Of a DNA stretch of 30,542 bases, positions 15,019 to 20,470 are shown one piece after another. The notes beneath the pieces are model-generated. The model did not search any database. It had not been told where the DNA came from and saw only the letters and a program-made list of their open reading frames with translations. A program made the position numbers and the translations under genes. Every line of letters begins with the position of its first letter. Positions within the stretch are counted from its first letter, which is position 1. The DNA lies in IMG/VR virus record IMGVR_UViG_3300033144_005855, positions 1-30,542 of that record. One strand, written 5' to 3'. The DNA is from a virus.

Positions 15019-15885
15019 ATGAAGTGGAATTTAATTTTTATTTGTTTATTGTCGCTGACTTTAAACGCCAATGCAAATGAGGAAAATTTTGCAAATAATT
15101 TTAACGCAGCATTAAAATCGCTTCTTCCTGGTATTAAAAGCGTACCATTTAATAAATACATAAGTCATTGCGACATGACTGCTAAAATTACTGATCAAAA
15201 TGGTAACGTAATAAATTCCAGTTGTGGATTTTCAAGAGTTGGTTGTGCTACTGATTGCAATGATTATGAAGTCGATCACCTTTGGTATTCAGTAAAGCAA
15301 TATGACCTCGACGAAGAACTACCTGAAGTTTATGAGAGAATAATGCTTTTTGAAAAACCGAGTAAAGCTTTAATTCAGATTGAAATTGATAAAATAATGG
15401 CAGTAGCTCAAGCAAAAATGGACTGGAGAAATAGAGTTCTTTTCATTAAAGACATTTCAGTTTTATTAAAACGGTGCGGGAACGATGAAATAAATGGGCA
15501 GTCAGTTTTGAATAGAATTTACAATGATAAGAGCGATTCAAATTTAGCGCTATTAAATTGTATCGAAACTGAAGAAACAAAATTCAAAAGCGAGACGTCA
15601 TTGAAACTTATAAAAGAAAATAAAATTCAAACAGGAATAGCGATAAGAAATGTCTGTCAAACAGCGCTTGATCTTATTGCAGGTTATAATGTAGCAAATA
15701 GTCTCAGTGAGGCCCAGGTGGACAGTATGCAAAGCACGTTTGCCGAAATAGAGAAATCTTTAAAGTCGTCGAGACCAAAAAAAGCAAAAGTTCTTATCCA
15801 AGCAGTATCAGTCGATGGCACAATTATTACTGAGCAAATGAAACTTGAAGTTATAGCAATTCTTGATACTATATTAGTTCAATAG
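15019..15885 (+). CDS. Secreted protein of unknown function
   Basis: The 288-residue protein has a clear Sec signal peptide (MKWNLIFICLLSLTLNANA, cleavage likely near Asn20). The mature part has a Cys-rich stretch (SHCDMTAKITDQNGNVINSSCGFSRVGCATDCNDYEVDHLWYS, about residues 48-90), then helical, Lys/Glu-rich sequence with further cysteines. The cysteines suggest disulfides in the periplasm or outside the cell. I do not recognise the family. It follows the signal-bearing fibre gene with the same style of leader (GGGGAAAGTTATG against GGGGAAGGTTATG at 11348). It may act in the periplasm or at the envelope late in infection. Confidence 0.6.
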   Translation: MKWNLIFICLLSLTLNANANEENFANNFNAALKSLLPGIKSVPFNKYISHCDMTAKITDQNGNVINSSCGFSRVGCATDCNDYEVDHLWYSVKQYDLDEELPEVYERIMLFEKPSKALIQIEIDKIMAVAQAKMDWRNRVLFIKDISVLLKRCGNDEINGQSVLNRIYNDKSDSNLALLNCIETEETKFKSETSLKLIKENKIQTGIAIRNVCQTALDLIAGYNVANSLSEAQVDSMQSTFAEIEKSLKSSRPKKAKVLIQAVSVDGTIITEQMKLEVIAILDTILVQ

Positions 15886-15894
15886 GGGGCAGAA

Positions 15895-16122
15895 ATGGAA
15901 AATGGTTACGACTTAAAAGAGTTAACAGTAGAATTAAAATCAAAAGGGCTAGACGTTGCTGAAGACATGGCAAAAGTTTTAGTTGAGTCAATGTTTATTT
16001 GGCTTGAAAAGTCAGCGATCGCTTCACCAAATAAGTATGACGACTTACTTTTGGCAGCTTTGCCTTTAGTTAAAGGTCAGATCATGGCGCAAGTCGACAA
16101 AATTGATGGAAAAATTGATTAA
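15895..16122 (+). CDS. Small helical protein, function unknown
   Basis: The 75-residue protein has a GGGGG-type ribosome-binding site (AGGGGGCAG) close to the ATG at 15895. It is predicted all-helical with amphipathic segments (DLKELTVELKSKGLDVAEDMAKVLVESMFIWLEKSA and LLLAALPLVKGQIMAQVDKIDG). There is no signal peptide. It lies between the secreted protein and small hydrophobic genes of the probable lysis region. A perfect 12-bp hairpin followed by a T-run lies 21 nt after its stop, so it may end a transcription unit. No family is recognised. Confidence 0.55.
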   Translation: MENGYDLKELTVELKSKGLDVAEDMAKVLVESMFIWLEKSAIASPNKYDDLLLAALPLVKGQIMAQVDKIDGKID

Positions 16123-16405
16123 AATTATTCTTGAAAAATATTTTAAGAGCAAGATGTTTAAGATTCTTGCTCTTAAGATTTTTGGGAAAGTCTCTATTGG
16201 TGGACTAAAAAGCATTTTTATTAAATTGATTGTTAAATATCTATTCAAATATATAGCAAAACCAATATCTCAGGAAGTTATTCGACAAGGCCATTATCAA
16301 TATGACAGACTTAATGGAACCATTTTAATTAAACGAATGCAAAAGGCAAAAGATGAAAAGAATCAAGGCGATTACGATAAGTCTATTGATGACATTCTCG
16401 ATTAG
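16106..16405 (+). CDS. Small hydrophobic basic protein in the probable lysis region
   Basis: From ATG 16106 this is a 99-residue protein (a TTG codon one codon earlier is less likely). It has a hydrophobic, basic N-terminal half (KMFKILALKIFGKVSIGGLKSIFIKLIVKYLFKYIA) and a polar C-terminal half (ISQEVIRQGHYQYDRL...QKAKDEKNQGDYDKSIDDILD). It overlaps the preceding gene by 17 nt and the lipoprotein gene by 53 nt, the latter in another frame. The hydrophobic part may be membrane-active (holin- or i-spanin-like), but there is no clear motif. The early coding region contains a 12-bp inverted repeat followed by TTTTT (16143-16183), so the coding status or real start is uncertain; an in-frame ATG at 16154 falls in the loop. 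Confidence 0.45.
   Translation: MEKLIKIILEKYFKSKMFKILALKIFGKVSIGGLKSIFIKLIVKYLFKYIAKPISQEVIRQGHYQYDRLNGTILIKRMQKAKDEKNQGDYDKSIDDILD
16143..16183 (+). terminator. Strong hairpin plus T-run, possible intrinsic terminator inside a small ORF
   Basis: The arms TTAAGAGCAAGA (16143-16154) and TCTTGCTCTTAA (16165-16176) are perfect 12-bp complements with a 10-nt loop. They are followed by GA and five T (16179-16183). The hairpin lies 21 nt after the stop of the 15895 gene, where a terminator would be expected. It also lies within the overlapping ORF starting at 16106. The stem is only moderately GC-rich, so terminator strength is uncertain. Confidence 0.5.
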
Positions 16406-16670
16406 TTGTAAAGGCCCTAAAATAAAACCTAAAATTTTATGTGATGTCTCGTTTGAGTTTGATCGATGCCGTTGCCGTTGTTATGATTTAATGAAAATTA
16501 AAACAACTGAACCAATCAGGTGCGATATTGATTCAGAAAGTAAAGCATGGAACCTTCCTATTGAAGAGTGCGAAGGAATAACAGGGTTTTATGCAAAAGA
16601 TTTAGCAAAAAAGATTTTACCTAAACTTAAAAAAATAAAAAGGCATTATGATGACAAGAACAAAAGATGA
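16353..16670 (+). CDS. Small Cys-rich lipoprotein, candidate outer-membrane spanin
   Basis: The 105-residue protein starts MKRIKAITISLLMTFSISCKG, a short basic n-region, a hydrophobic core and a lipobox-like Cys19, so it is probably a lipoprotein. The mature part has several cysteines (ILCDVSFEFDRCRCRCYDL ... IRCDIDSES ... IEECEG) and a Lys-rich end. Overlapping start in a different frame within the preceding small membrane-type gene resembles the Rz/Rz1 arrangement, and it sits upstream of an NlpC/P60 hydrolase. It is not proline-rich as Rz1 is, so the spanin role is tentative. The ribosome-binding site AAAGG is 7 nt upstream. Confidence 0.55.
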   Translation: MKRIKAITISLLMTFSISCKGPKIKPKILCDVSFEFDRCRCRCYDLMKIKTTEPIRCDIDSESKAWNLPIEECEGITGFYAKDLAKKILPKLKKIKRHYDDKNKR

Positions 16671-16869
16671 GAGTGACAAATTATTTAAAGAGTTTGAAGA
16701 ACTGATTGAAGAGTCAAGGCAAGTTTGTCTTGAACTTGGGACTATTTGTGGCGCTCAACGAAGGATTATAGAAAGGCTTGAGAAGGAAAAAAAAGCCATG
16801 GAGTTTGAAAATATTAAATTAAAAGAAAAAGTGATTGAGAGAAATAAAATGGCGGCTTACAATGAATAG
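16648..16869 (+). CDS. Small coiled-coil protein
   Basis: This 73-residue, almost entirely helical, charged protein (DKLFKEFEELIEESRQVCLEL ... RRIIERLEKEKKAMEFENIKLKEKVIERNKM) has heptad-like spacing consistent with a coiled coil. Two ATG codons in tandem (16648, 16651) follow an AAAAAGG site; the second has better spacing. It overlaps the preceding gene by 23 nt and the next gene by 8 nt. No family is recognised and there is no membrane segment. Confidence 0.5.
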   Translation: MMTRTKDESDKLFKEFEELIEESRQVCLELGTICGAQRRIIERLEKEKKAMEFENIKLKEKVIERNKMAAYNE

Positions 16870-17155
16870 CTGTCTAGATAAAAATCAACTGCGAAAAGTA
16901 ATTGACTCGATTTACGATGGCGAAAGCGAAACTTTTTTCTGGATAATGCAAATTCAAGCTTTCTACGTTAAAAAAGCAAACGTATTTAGGGAGCAGCAAG
17001 TTTATTTATGGTGCATAAAAAATAAAGTTACTGGAAAAAAATTCATAGAGTTTTTCAATTGTCATGGCTTTCTTAATGGTCTTAACTTCATTGTAAATAA
17101 AATGGACGGAAGGAAGTACTCTCAAGAGAAAATAAAAATAAACGAGGCTTATTAA
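16862..17155 (+). CDS. Hypothetical protein
   Basis: ATG 16862 overlaps the previous stop by 8 nt and gives a 97-residue protein. An upstream TTG at 16835 is less likely. The sequence (MNSCLDKNQLRKVIDSIYDGESETFFWIMQIQAFYVKKANVFREQQVYLWCIKNKVTGKKFIEFF...) is mixed helical, with several aromatic residues and cysteines. It is immediately followed by the NlpC/P60 gene (stop 17153-17155, ATG 17156), suggesting one operon. I do not recognise it. Confidence 0.5.
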   Translation: MNSCLDKNQLRKVIDSIYDGESETFFWIMQIQAFYVKKANVFREQQVYLWCIKNKVTGKKFIEFFNCHGFLNGLNFIVNKMDGRKYSQEKIKINEAY

Positions 17156-17563
17156 ATGAGACTGTGGGAAGAGGGTTCAAAGTATATCAATACGCCTTAT
17201 GAATGGGGCGGGAATGATATTAATAGAGCTGTCGACTGCTCTGGTTTCGTATGCGCAATTTTAAGAAAGTTTAAAATAATAGGCAAAAAAGATTTCTCAG
17301 CGCAAATGTTATTCAATGAAATTAAAAATACGATGTATACCAGGCCAGCGGAAGATGATCTTATATTTTTCGGCAAGCAGTACACAGAAATAACTCACAT
17401 AGCAATAGCAATAAATGAAACTTTAATGATTGAAGCGGGTGGTGAGGGTAGAATCAGTACAGACAAAGGCAAAGTCAGAATAAGGCGAATTGATTCAAGG
17501 AATGATTTCTTATGTTCACTTAAAATCTTATATCAAAGTAAGCAACCGGAGTTAAATTTATGA
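17156..17563 (+). CDS. NlpC/P60 family peptidoglycan hydrolase (probable endolysin)
   Basis: The 135-residue protein is a minimal NlpC/P60 domain: YINTPYEWGGNDINRAVDCSGFV with catalytic Cys28, then a spacer, then EDDLIFFGKQYTEITHIAIAI with catalytic His81, then MIEAGGEG, where the third polar residue would fall (Glu93 rather than the usual His/Asn/Gln). Family members cut the D-Glu/diaminopimelate bond of peptidoglycan stem peptides. It has no signal peptide, so it would need a holin if it is the endolysin. Its place amid small membrane and lipoprotein genes supports a lysis role. It overlaps the next gene by 4 nt. Confidence 0.8.
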   Translation: MRLWEEGSKYINTPYEWGGNDINRAVDCSGFVCAILRKFKIIGKKDFSAQMLFNEIKNTMYTRPAEDDLIFFGKQYTEITHIAIAINETLMIEAGGEGRISTDKGKVRIRRIDSRNDFLCSLKILYQSKQPELNL

Positions 17564-18132
17564 AAAAATATATTATTTATTCAGACACTCATATTCTTGC
17601 ACCTCATAACACTGGTCACACTGTCGCGGGAATGATTCAAGATTCAGTTGAGTCTGACAATCGTGTTATTTTAACAGGCGATATAATCGACCGTGAGAAT
17701 GCCAAAAAAAGTGAAGTAGCAAATGGTACAAGGATGATGGCAGATCTGAATAGTCGTTTTAGTGACGCTTATCTTTATGGGAATCACGAGGGCAGAAAAC
17801 CAACGAGTTATTATTATAAATTAGATAATATACTTTTTTTGCATGGGCATACTATTTTTTGGAATAAAGAAAAAGTTGAGCGATGGGAAAATAAAAAACT
17901 AGGTCAAAGTAAATTTAAGTTTTATAGATATAAATTATGGAAGTCTTTTAAAAAGAGAAAAAACAAAAAACTTCACCCAAAAGAAGTTCACTTAACTATA
18001 ATGAAAAATTTAATGGAAAAATTTGGATGTCATACTATTGTTTTTGGTCACAGTCATCGAAATTATGATGTAACTTATGATTGGGGACGTGTAATAAATG
18101 TCCCTCAAGGCAAGACAATATTGGAAATTTGA
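17560..18132 (+). CDS. Calcineurin-like metallophosphoesterase
   Basis: All the metal-binding motifs of the family are visible in the 190-residue product: SDTH (Asp9, His11), GDIIDR (40-45), GNHE (74-77), HGH (95-97) and GHSH (163-166). The family hydrolyses phosphomono- or diesters using a di-metal centre; the substrate here is unknown (nucleotide, phosphoprotein or nucleic acid end). A basic insertion (KFKFYRYKLWKSFKKRKNKK, about residues 118-137) could contact nucleic acid. The start ATG overlaps the upstream stop (ATGA) and is preceded by CCGGAG. It is the last gene of the late block before a gene-free stretch. Confidence 0.88.
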   Translation: MKKYIIYSDTHILAPHNTGHTVAGMIQDSVESDNRVILTGDIIDRENAKKSEVANGTRMMADLNSRFSDAYLYGNHEGRKPTSYYYKLDNILFLHGHTIFWNKEKVERWENKKLGQSKFKFYRYKLWKSFKKRKNKKLHPKEVHLTIMKNLMEKFGCHTIVFGHSHRNYDVTYDWGRVINVPQGKTILEI

Positions 18133-18400
18133 TATAAGGTATTTTTGCAGCGGTTGGCGTAAGCCTTTAGTGTAGTTTAAATACCTAGGTCACGTTTTTA
18201 GCTAAAATGATGATACGGTCTTGTCGACGGGTAAGAAGCAAAGCAAAATTTCTGAAACAATGAATCGGAAGACTGCGGAAATGGTAAGCCGCCACTAGAG
18301 TTAACAATTAAGACACTCACGCTGCTCTTAAAAGGCATCTCACCCTTTCGGAATTTACACTTTTTTGAATGGTCGAGTAATTCTAAGGAAGACCATTAAA
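18133..18400 (+). ncRNA. Gene-free stretch with features of a structured RNA (unidentified)
   Basis: No reading frame of note occurs between 18133 and the minus-strand stop at 18416, and the stretch looks less AT-rich than its surroundings. Complementary segments visible by eye: AGGTATTT/AAATACCT (18137-18144 with 18179-18186), enclosing a GGC-GTAA-GCC hairpin with a GNRA-type loop (18156-18165); CGGTCTT/AAGACTG (18216-18222 with 18269-18275); GCGG/CCGC (18275-18278 with 18289-18292); AAAGG/CCTTT (18331-18335 with 18344-18348). The loop segment GCAGCG (18147-18152) can pair with CGCTGC (18320-18325), which would form a pseudoknot. GTAAG recurs three times. I could not match it to tmRNA, RNase P, 6S, tRNA or a known riboswitch. 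The strand is assumed +, as a continuation of the late transcript. Confidence 0.4.
18368..18397. other. Inverted repeat between convergent genes
   Basis: AATGGTC (18368-18374) and GACCATT (18391-18397) pair over 7 bp with a 16-nt loop. Flanking T (18361-18366) and A (18398-18402) runs allow the stem to extend past a mismatch. It lies where the late + strand transcript and the minus-strand H1-like gene converge, so a bidirectional terminator is possible. Neither strand has a clean U-run on the 3' side, so the assignment stays open. Confidence 0.3.
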
Positions 18401-18415
18401 AATCTTTTACATCAT

Positions 18416-18718
18416 TTAAGCATTTAAAGCAGTATTTATTTTCTTATCAAGAAAATCAAAATTAAAGTCTATTTTATCTAATTTTGCTTTAATTTTTTTT
18501 GCCTGGGCAAGGGTCATGGTAATAGGAAGCCGACCTAAAACAGAAGTAGCTCGATTTCCTGCTGTGGATACAGGCACCCTCGCTTTTTTAGTCGCCTTGC
18601 GTGCTGTCGTTGCCTTTAAGGGAGTTGTATTCGTTTTTTTTGAAGCTGCTTGAATTTTGCTTGTCGTCTTCTTACTCGCTGCTTTTTTAGTCACTGCTTT
18701 TTTTGTAGCTTTTGCCAT
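18416..18718 (-). CDS. Histone H1-like Lys/Ala-rich DNA-binding protein
   Basis: The product of about 100 residues has an N-terminal half built of KKA/KKT repeats (AKATKKAVTKKAASKKTTSK ... ATTARKATKKARVPV), typical of histone H1-like and AlgP/Hc1-type nucleoid proteins that bind DNA without sequence specificity. Unlike pure tails, it has an ordered-looking C-terminus (GRLPITMTLAQAKKIKAKLDKIDFNFDFLDKKI). Tandem ATGs exist at 18721 and 18718; AAGGA is 7 nt from the second, so I prefer 18718. It is transcribed opposite to the rest of the genome from a near-consensus promoter. A role in compacting or shielding phage DNA or altering the host nucleoid is inferred. Confidence 0.8.
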   Translation of the reverse strand: MAKATKKAVTKKAASKKTTSKIQAASKKTNTTPLKATTARKATKKARVPVSTAGNRATSVLGRLPITMTLAQAKKIKAKLDKIDFNFDFLDKKINTALNA

Positions 18719-18750
18719 CATAAATTCCTTGTTAAAAAAATAGTTGAGTG

Positions 18751-18779
18751 ATTCTAATTGCGTTTATTGTCAATGTCAA
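18751..18779 (-). promoter_or_regulatory. Consensus sigma70 promoter for the H1-like gene
   Basis: On the minus strand TTGACA (18774-18779) and TAGAAT (18751-18756) are separated by exactly 17 nt. The transcript would start near 18744, about 26 nt upstream of the start codon. TTGACA is tandemly repeated (TTGACATTGACA). This is one of the strongest promoter matches in the window and implies early or constitutive, host-polymerase expression. Confidence 0.75.
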
Positions 18780-18829
18780 ATTTTAGGCATAAGTCATTGA
18801 GATGAGATAATAAAACAGAAATTAAGTGT

Positions 18830-18858
18830 TTGATTTTCTAAGTCAGTTACCTTAAGAT
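18830..18858 (+). promoter_or_regulatory. Candidate promoter for the replication operon
   Basis: TTGATT (18830-18835), 17 nt, TAAGAT (18853-18858) on the + strand matches sigma70 spacing with imperfect boxes. It lies about 220 nt upstream of the initiator gene, so it would produce a long structured leader. Confidence 0.4.
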
Positions 18859-19080
18859 TTTGAAAAATAAAAAACTTTGAATAAAAAAAGAGTTTTTTAT
18901 TGCGCTCTCCTCGACGAAAATTTGAGCGCAATAAATGAAAAACAACATGAACAGGTAAGCTAGCGCACTTCTAACGCTATTTCAATGTTCATGTCAATTT
19001 CAATCTAAATTTATTCTTATTTTTTTAATGCCGATGCAATTCCATTGGGCATTAATATTAAATAATCAGGAGGTATATTC
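18859..19080 (+). promoter_or_regulatory. Hairpin-rich noncoding leader upstream of the replication initiator
   Basis: This stretch has no gene but three inverted repeats. The first is TTTATTGCGCTC/GAGCGCAATAAA (18896-18907 and 18924-18935, 12 bp perfect). The second is ACATGAACA/TGTTCATGT (18945-18953 and 18986-18994), enclosing a shorter TAGCG/CGCTA pair (18961-18965 and 18975-18979). The third is TTAATGCC/GGCATTAA (19025-19032 and 19048-19055), with an inner CAAT/ATTG. None is followed by a T-run, so they are not ordinary terminators. A strong AGGAGG (19069-19074) follows. The region could hold operators, origin structures or a regulatory leader RNA. Confidence 0.5.
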
Positions 19081-19878
19081 GTGGGTAGAAAGAGTAATTA
19101 TTTTAGGCATTCGTTTAATGCGCATGAAGATATAAAAATTATGGAACTAATAGAGAGGGGGGGTATTAAATGCGTGGGCGTTTATTTCGTTCTTTTAGAG
19201 ATATATGGAAGCATGATTATGGACGATGACAATCAAAGTTTTAAGCAAAACATTAACACTAGACGCATAGCAAACGCTGTCGGACTGAGGTCGGACTCGT
19301 GTCGGACTTGCATCGAACTGATAGCGGACTGCAAACTAATTGAGGCAGTCCGATTCAAGTCACCTATCAGTTACTTTGAAGTAGGTATACCTAACTTCTT
19401 GAAATACTTCGGTCGCTATTCAAAAACAGAGACCATCAAATGCCCTAATAAAAGAAAAGAAAAAGAAAAGAAAGAAAAGGAAATGAAAGAAAAGGAAAAA
19501 CCAATAAATATTATTCCTCAGAGAATTTTTCAATTATTTATTTCTAAGTTTAGCGGCACGTTAAAAATTCCTAAAATATTAGGTGACGATGAAATAAAAA
19601 ACATCGGAATTTTGTCAGAGAAATTTATTCACAACTTGGAAGAATGGAATTTATTTTTTGAGAAAATAAAAACAACAAATTTAATAGAAAATAAATCTGA
19701 AGCAGATTGGAAGCCAAGTTTCGATTGGTTGGTAACGCCAAAAAACGCCATTAAAATAATAAACGGGAATTACGATTGTAATTTCAATGGAAACAAAAAC
19801 AATAAATTCATTTCAGACGAGGAGGAAAATGCGCAATTTATGAGAATAATAAAAAACGCAAATCAAGACAATTTATAA
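19081..19878 (+). CDS. Replisome organiser / phage replication initiator (DnaD-N/Lin1244-like)
   Basis: The 265-residue protein starts at GTG 19081 with AGGAGG 6 nt upstream. The N-terminus (NYFRHSFNAHEDIKIMELIERGGIKCVGVYFVLLEIYGSMI ... NINTRRIANAVGLRSDSCRTCIELIADCKLIE) has the form of the winged-helix domain of Lin1244/Lin1753-like phage replication proteins ('F.hd.na..D.ki..l....G..gyg.y..llE'). A highly charged linker (KRKEKEKKEKEMKEKEK, about residues 124-140) separates a C-terminal domain. The wHTH domain binds origin DNA and recruits the helicase loader in related phages. The coding sequence itself contains five 11-bp-spaced CGGACT-type repeats and an A/G-only tract, suggesting the origin is internal, as in lambda O. 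Confidence 0.72.
   Translation: MGRKSNYFRHSFNAHEDIKIMELIERGGIKCVGVYFVLLEIYGSMIMDDDNQSFKQNINTRRIANAVGLRSDSCRTCIELIADCKLIEAVRFKSPISYFEVGIPNFLKYFGRYSKTETIKCPNKRKEKEKKEKEMKEKEKPINIIPQRIFQLFISKFSGTLKIPKILGDDEIKNIGILSEKFIHNLEEWNLFFEKIKTTNLIENKSEADWKPSFDWLVTPKNAIKIINGNYDCNFNGNKNNKFISDEEENAQFMRIIKNANQDNL
19281..19352 (+). repeat. Iteron array, probable replication origin inside the initiator gene
   Basis: CGGACT occurs at 19281, 19292, 19303 and 19325, with CGAACT at 19314, so five sites have an exact 11-bp period. An inverted AGTCCG is at 19347-19352, forming CGGACTGC/GCAGTCCG with 12 nt between. Because 11 is not a multiple of 3, the repeats fall in different codon phases and do not produce a protein repeat, so the constraint is on DNA. 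A helical-turn period suits cooperative initiator binding on one face. Confidence 0.7.
19450..19500 (+). other. A/G-only purine tract, candidate DNA-unwinding element
   Basis: Fifty of 51 bases are purines and mostly A, interrupted by a single T at 19484. It lies about 100 bp downstream of the iteron array within the initiator gene and encodes the Lys/Glu linker. In lambda, an asymmetric A-rich region next to the O-binding iterons is the unwinding site. The same role here is inferred. Confidence 0.4.
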
Positions 19879-19901
19879 TAATTTTAATCAAGGATTTTGA
19901 A

Positions 19902-20387
19902 ATGGAAAACAAAAAGATTTTAATTGTAAAGCTTATGTTGAAAATGTCACAAGCATTAAATCATAAGCAATCAGACGTTAAATTGAAAATGTATGTTGAG
20001 AAATTAATTCATTACGAGATTGAGGAAATTAAATACGCCTTCGCACAAGTCGTTTATGAATTAAAGTTTTTCCCGACGCTATTGGAAATTGAAAATTATA
20101 TTAATCCTAAAGAAACCGAGCGTGACAAAATTGATAAAGTGTTTACAGATTTAGTTGAAATTTCAAACAATCCAATTGAATACAAGCAATTTATGGACGT
20201 ATTTAGTAACGCTCATATTTTATCAATGCAAAAACATGGAAAATGGAATGATTTAATTTCTGGGAAAGTTGACAAATATTATCTAGAGAAAGCCTGTCGA
20301 TCGGCAGTCAAAGAATTAAATCTAAAAAGCAAGAAAGAAAAAATGAAAGAGTATATCGAAAATCAAAAACGACAGGAGTTGGAATGA
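19902..20387 (+). CDS. Putative helicase loader / replication accessory protein
   Basis: The 161-residue, largely helical protein has the N-terminal pattern VKLMLKMSQALNHKQSDVKLKMYVEKLIHYEIEEIKYAFAQVVYELKFFPTLLEIENYI. The 'Y...L......el..A.......FFPt..Ei' core is common in phage helicase-loader/G39P-like proteins that follow the initiator gene. There is no Walker motif, so it would be a loader adaptor rather than an AAA+ ATPase. The rest is Lys/Glu rich. Spacing (24 nt after the initiator gene, AAGGATTTTGAA before ATG) supports one operon. It overlaps the next micro-gene as ATGA at 20384. Confidence 0.5.
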   Translation: MENKKILIVKLMLKMSQALNHKQSDVKLKMYVEKLIHYEIEEIKYAFAQVVYELKFFPTLLEIENYINPKETERDKIDKVFTDLVEISNNPIEYKQFMDVFSNAHILSMQKHGKWNDLISGKVDKYYLEKACRSAVKELNLKSKKEKMKEYIENQKRQELE

Positions 20388-20470
20388 AAAAAATATTAAC
20401 AAACATGGCCATCGCGGCCACACCAATTTTAGTGGTTTTAATTTATACATGGGTAAGGGTTCGAAAATGA
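20384..20470 (+). CDS. 28-residue single-span membrane microprotein
   Basis: A 29-codon frame starts at ATG 20384, overlapping the preceding TGA (ATGA), with AGGAG 6 nt upstream, and ends at TGA 20468-20470, which overlaps the next ATG as ATGA. The product (MKKILTNMAIAATPILVVLI followed by YTWVRVRK) is a short basic N-terminus, one membrane helix and a basic end. Coupling on both sides makes it likely to be real. The function is unknown. Confidence 0.55.
   Translation: MKKILTNMAIAATPILVVLIYTWVRVRK

Noticed and set aside
18133-18400. Group I intron, tmRNA or c-di-GMP riboswitch
   Set aside because: I could not place the conserved core of any of these, and no split gene or known aptamer motif surrounds the region.
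18896-18935. Rho-independent terminator
   Set aside because: The 12-bp stem has no T-run on the 3' side on either strand, so it was reported as an inverted repeat in a regulatory leader instead.
18974-18987. ACGCTATTTCAATG shared between the replication leader and recT (about 22367)
   Set aside because: A single 14-nt match in an AT-rich 30-kb window, the second copy in coding sequence and not at a gene boundary; it could be chance.
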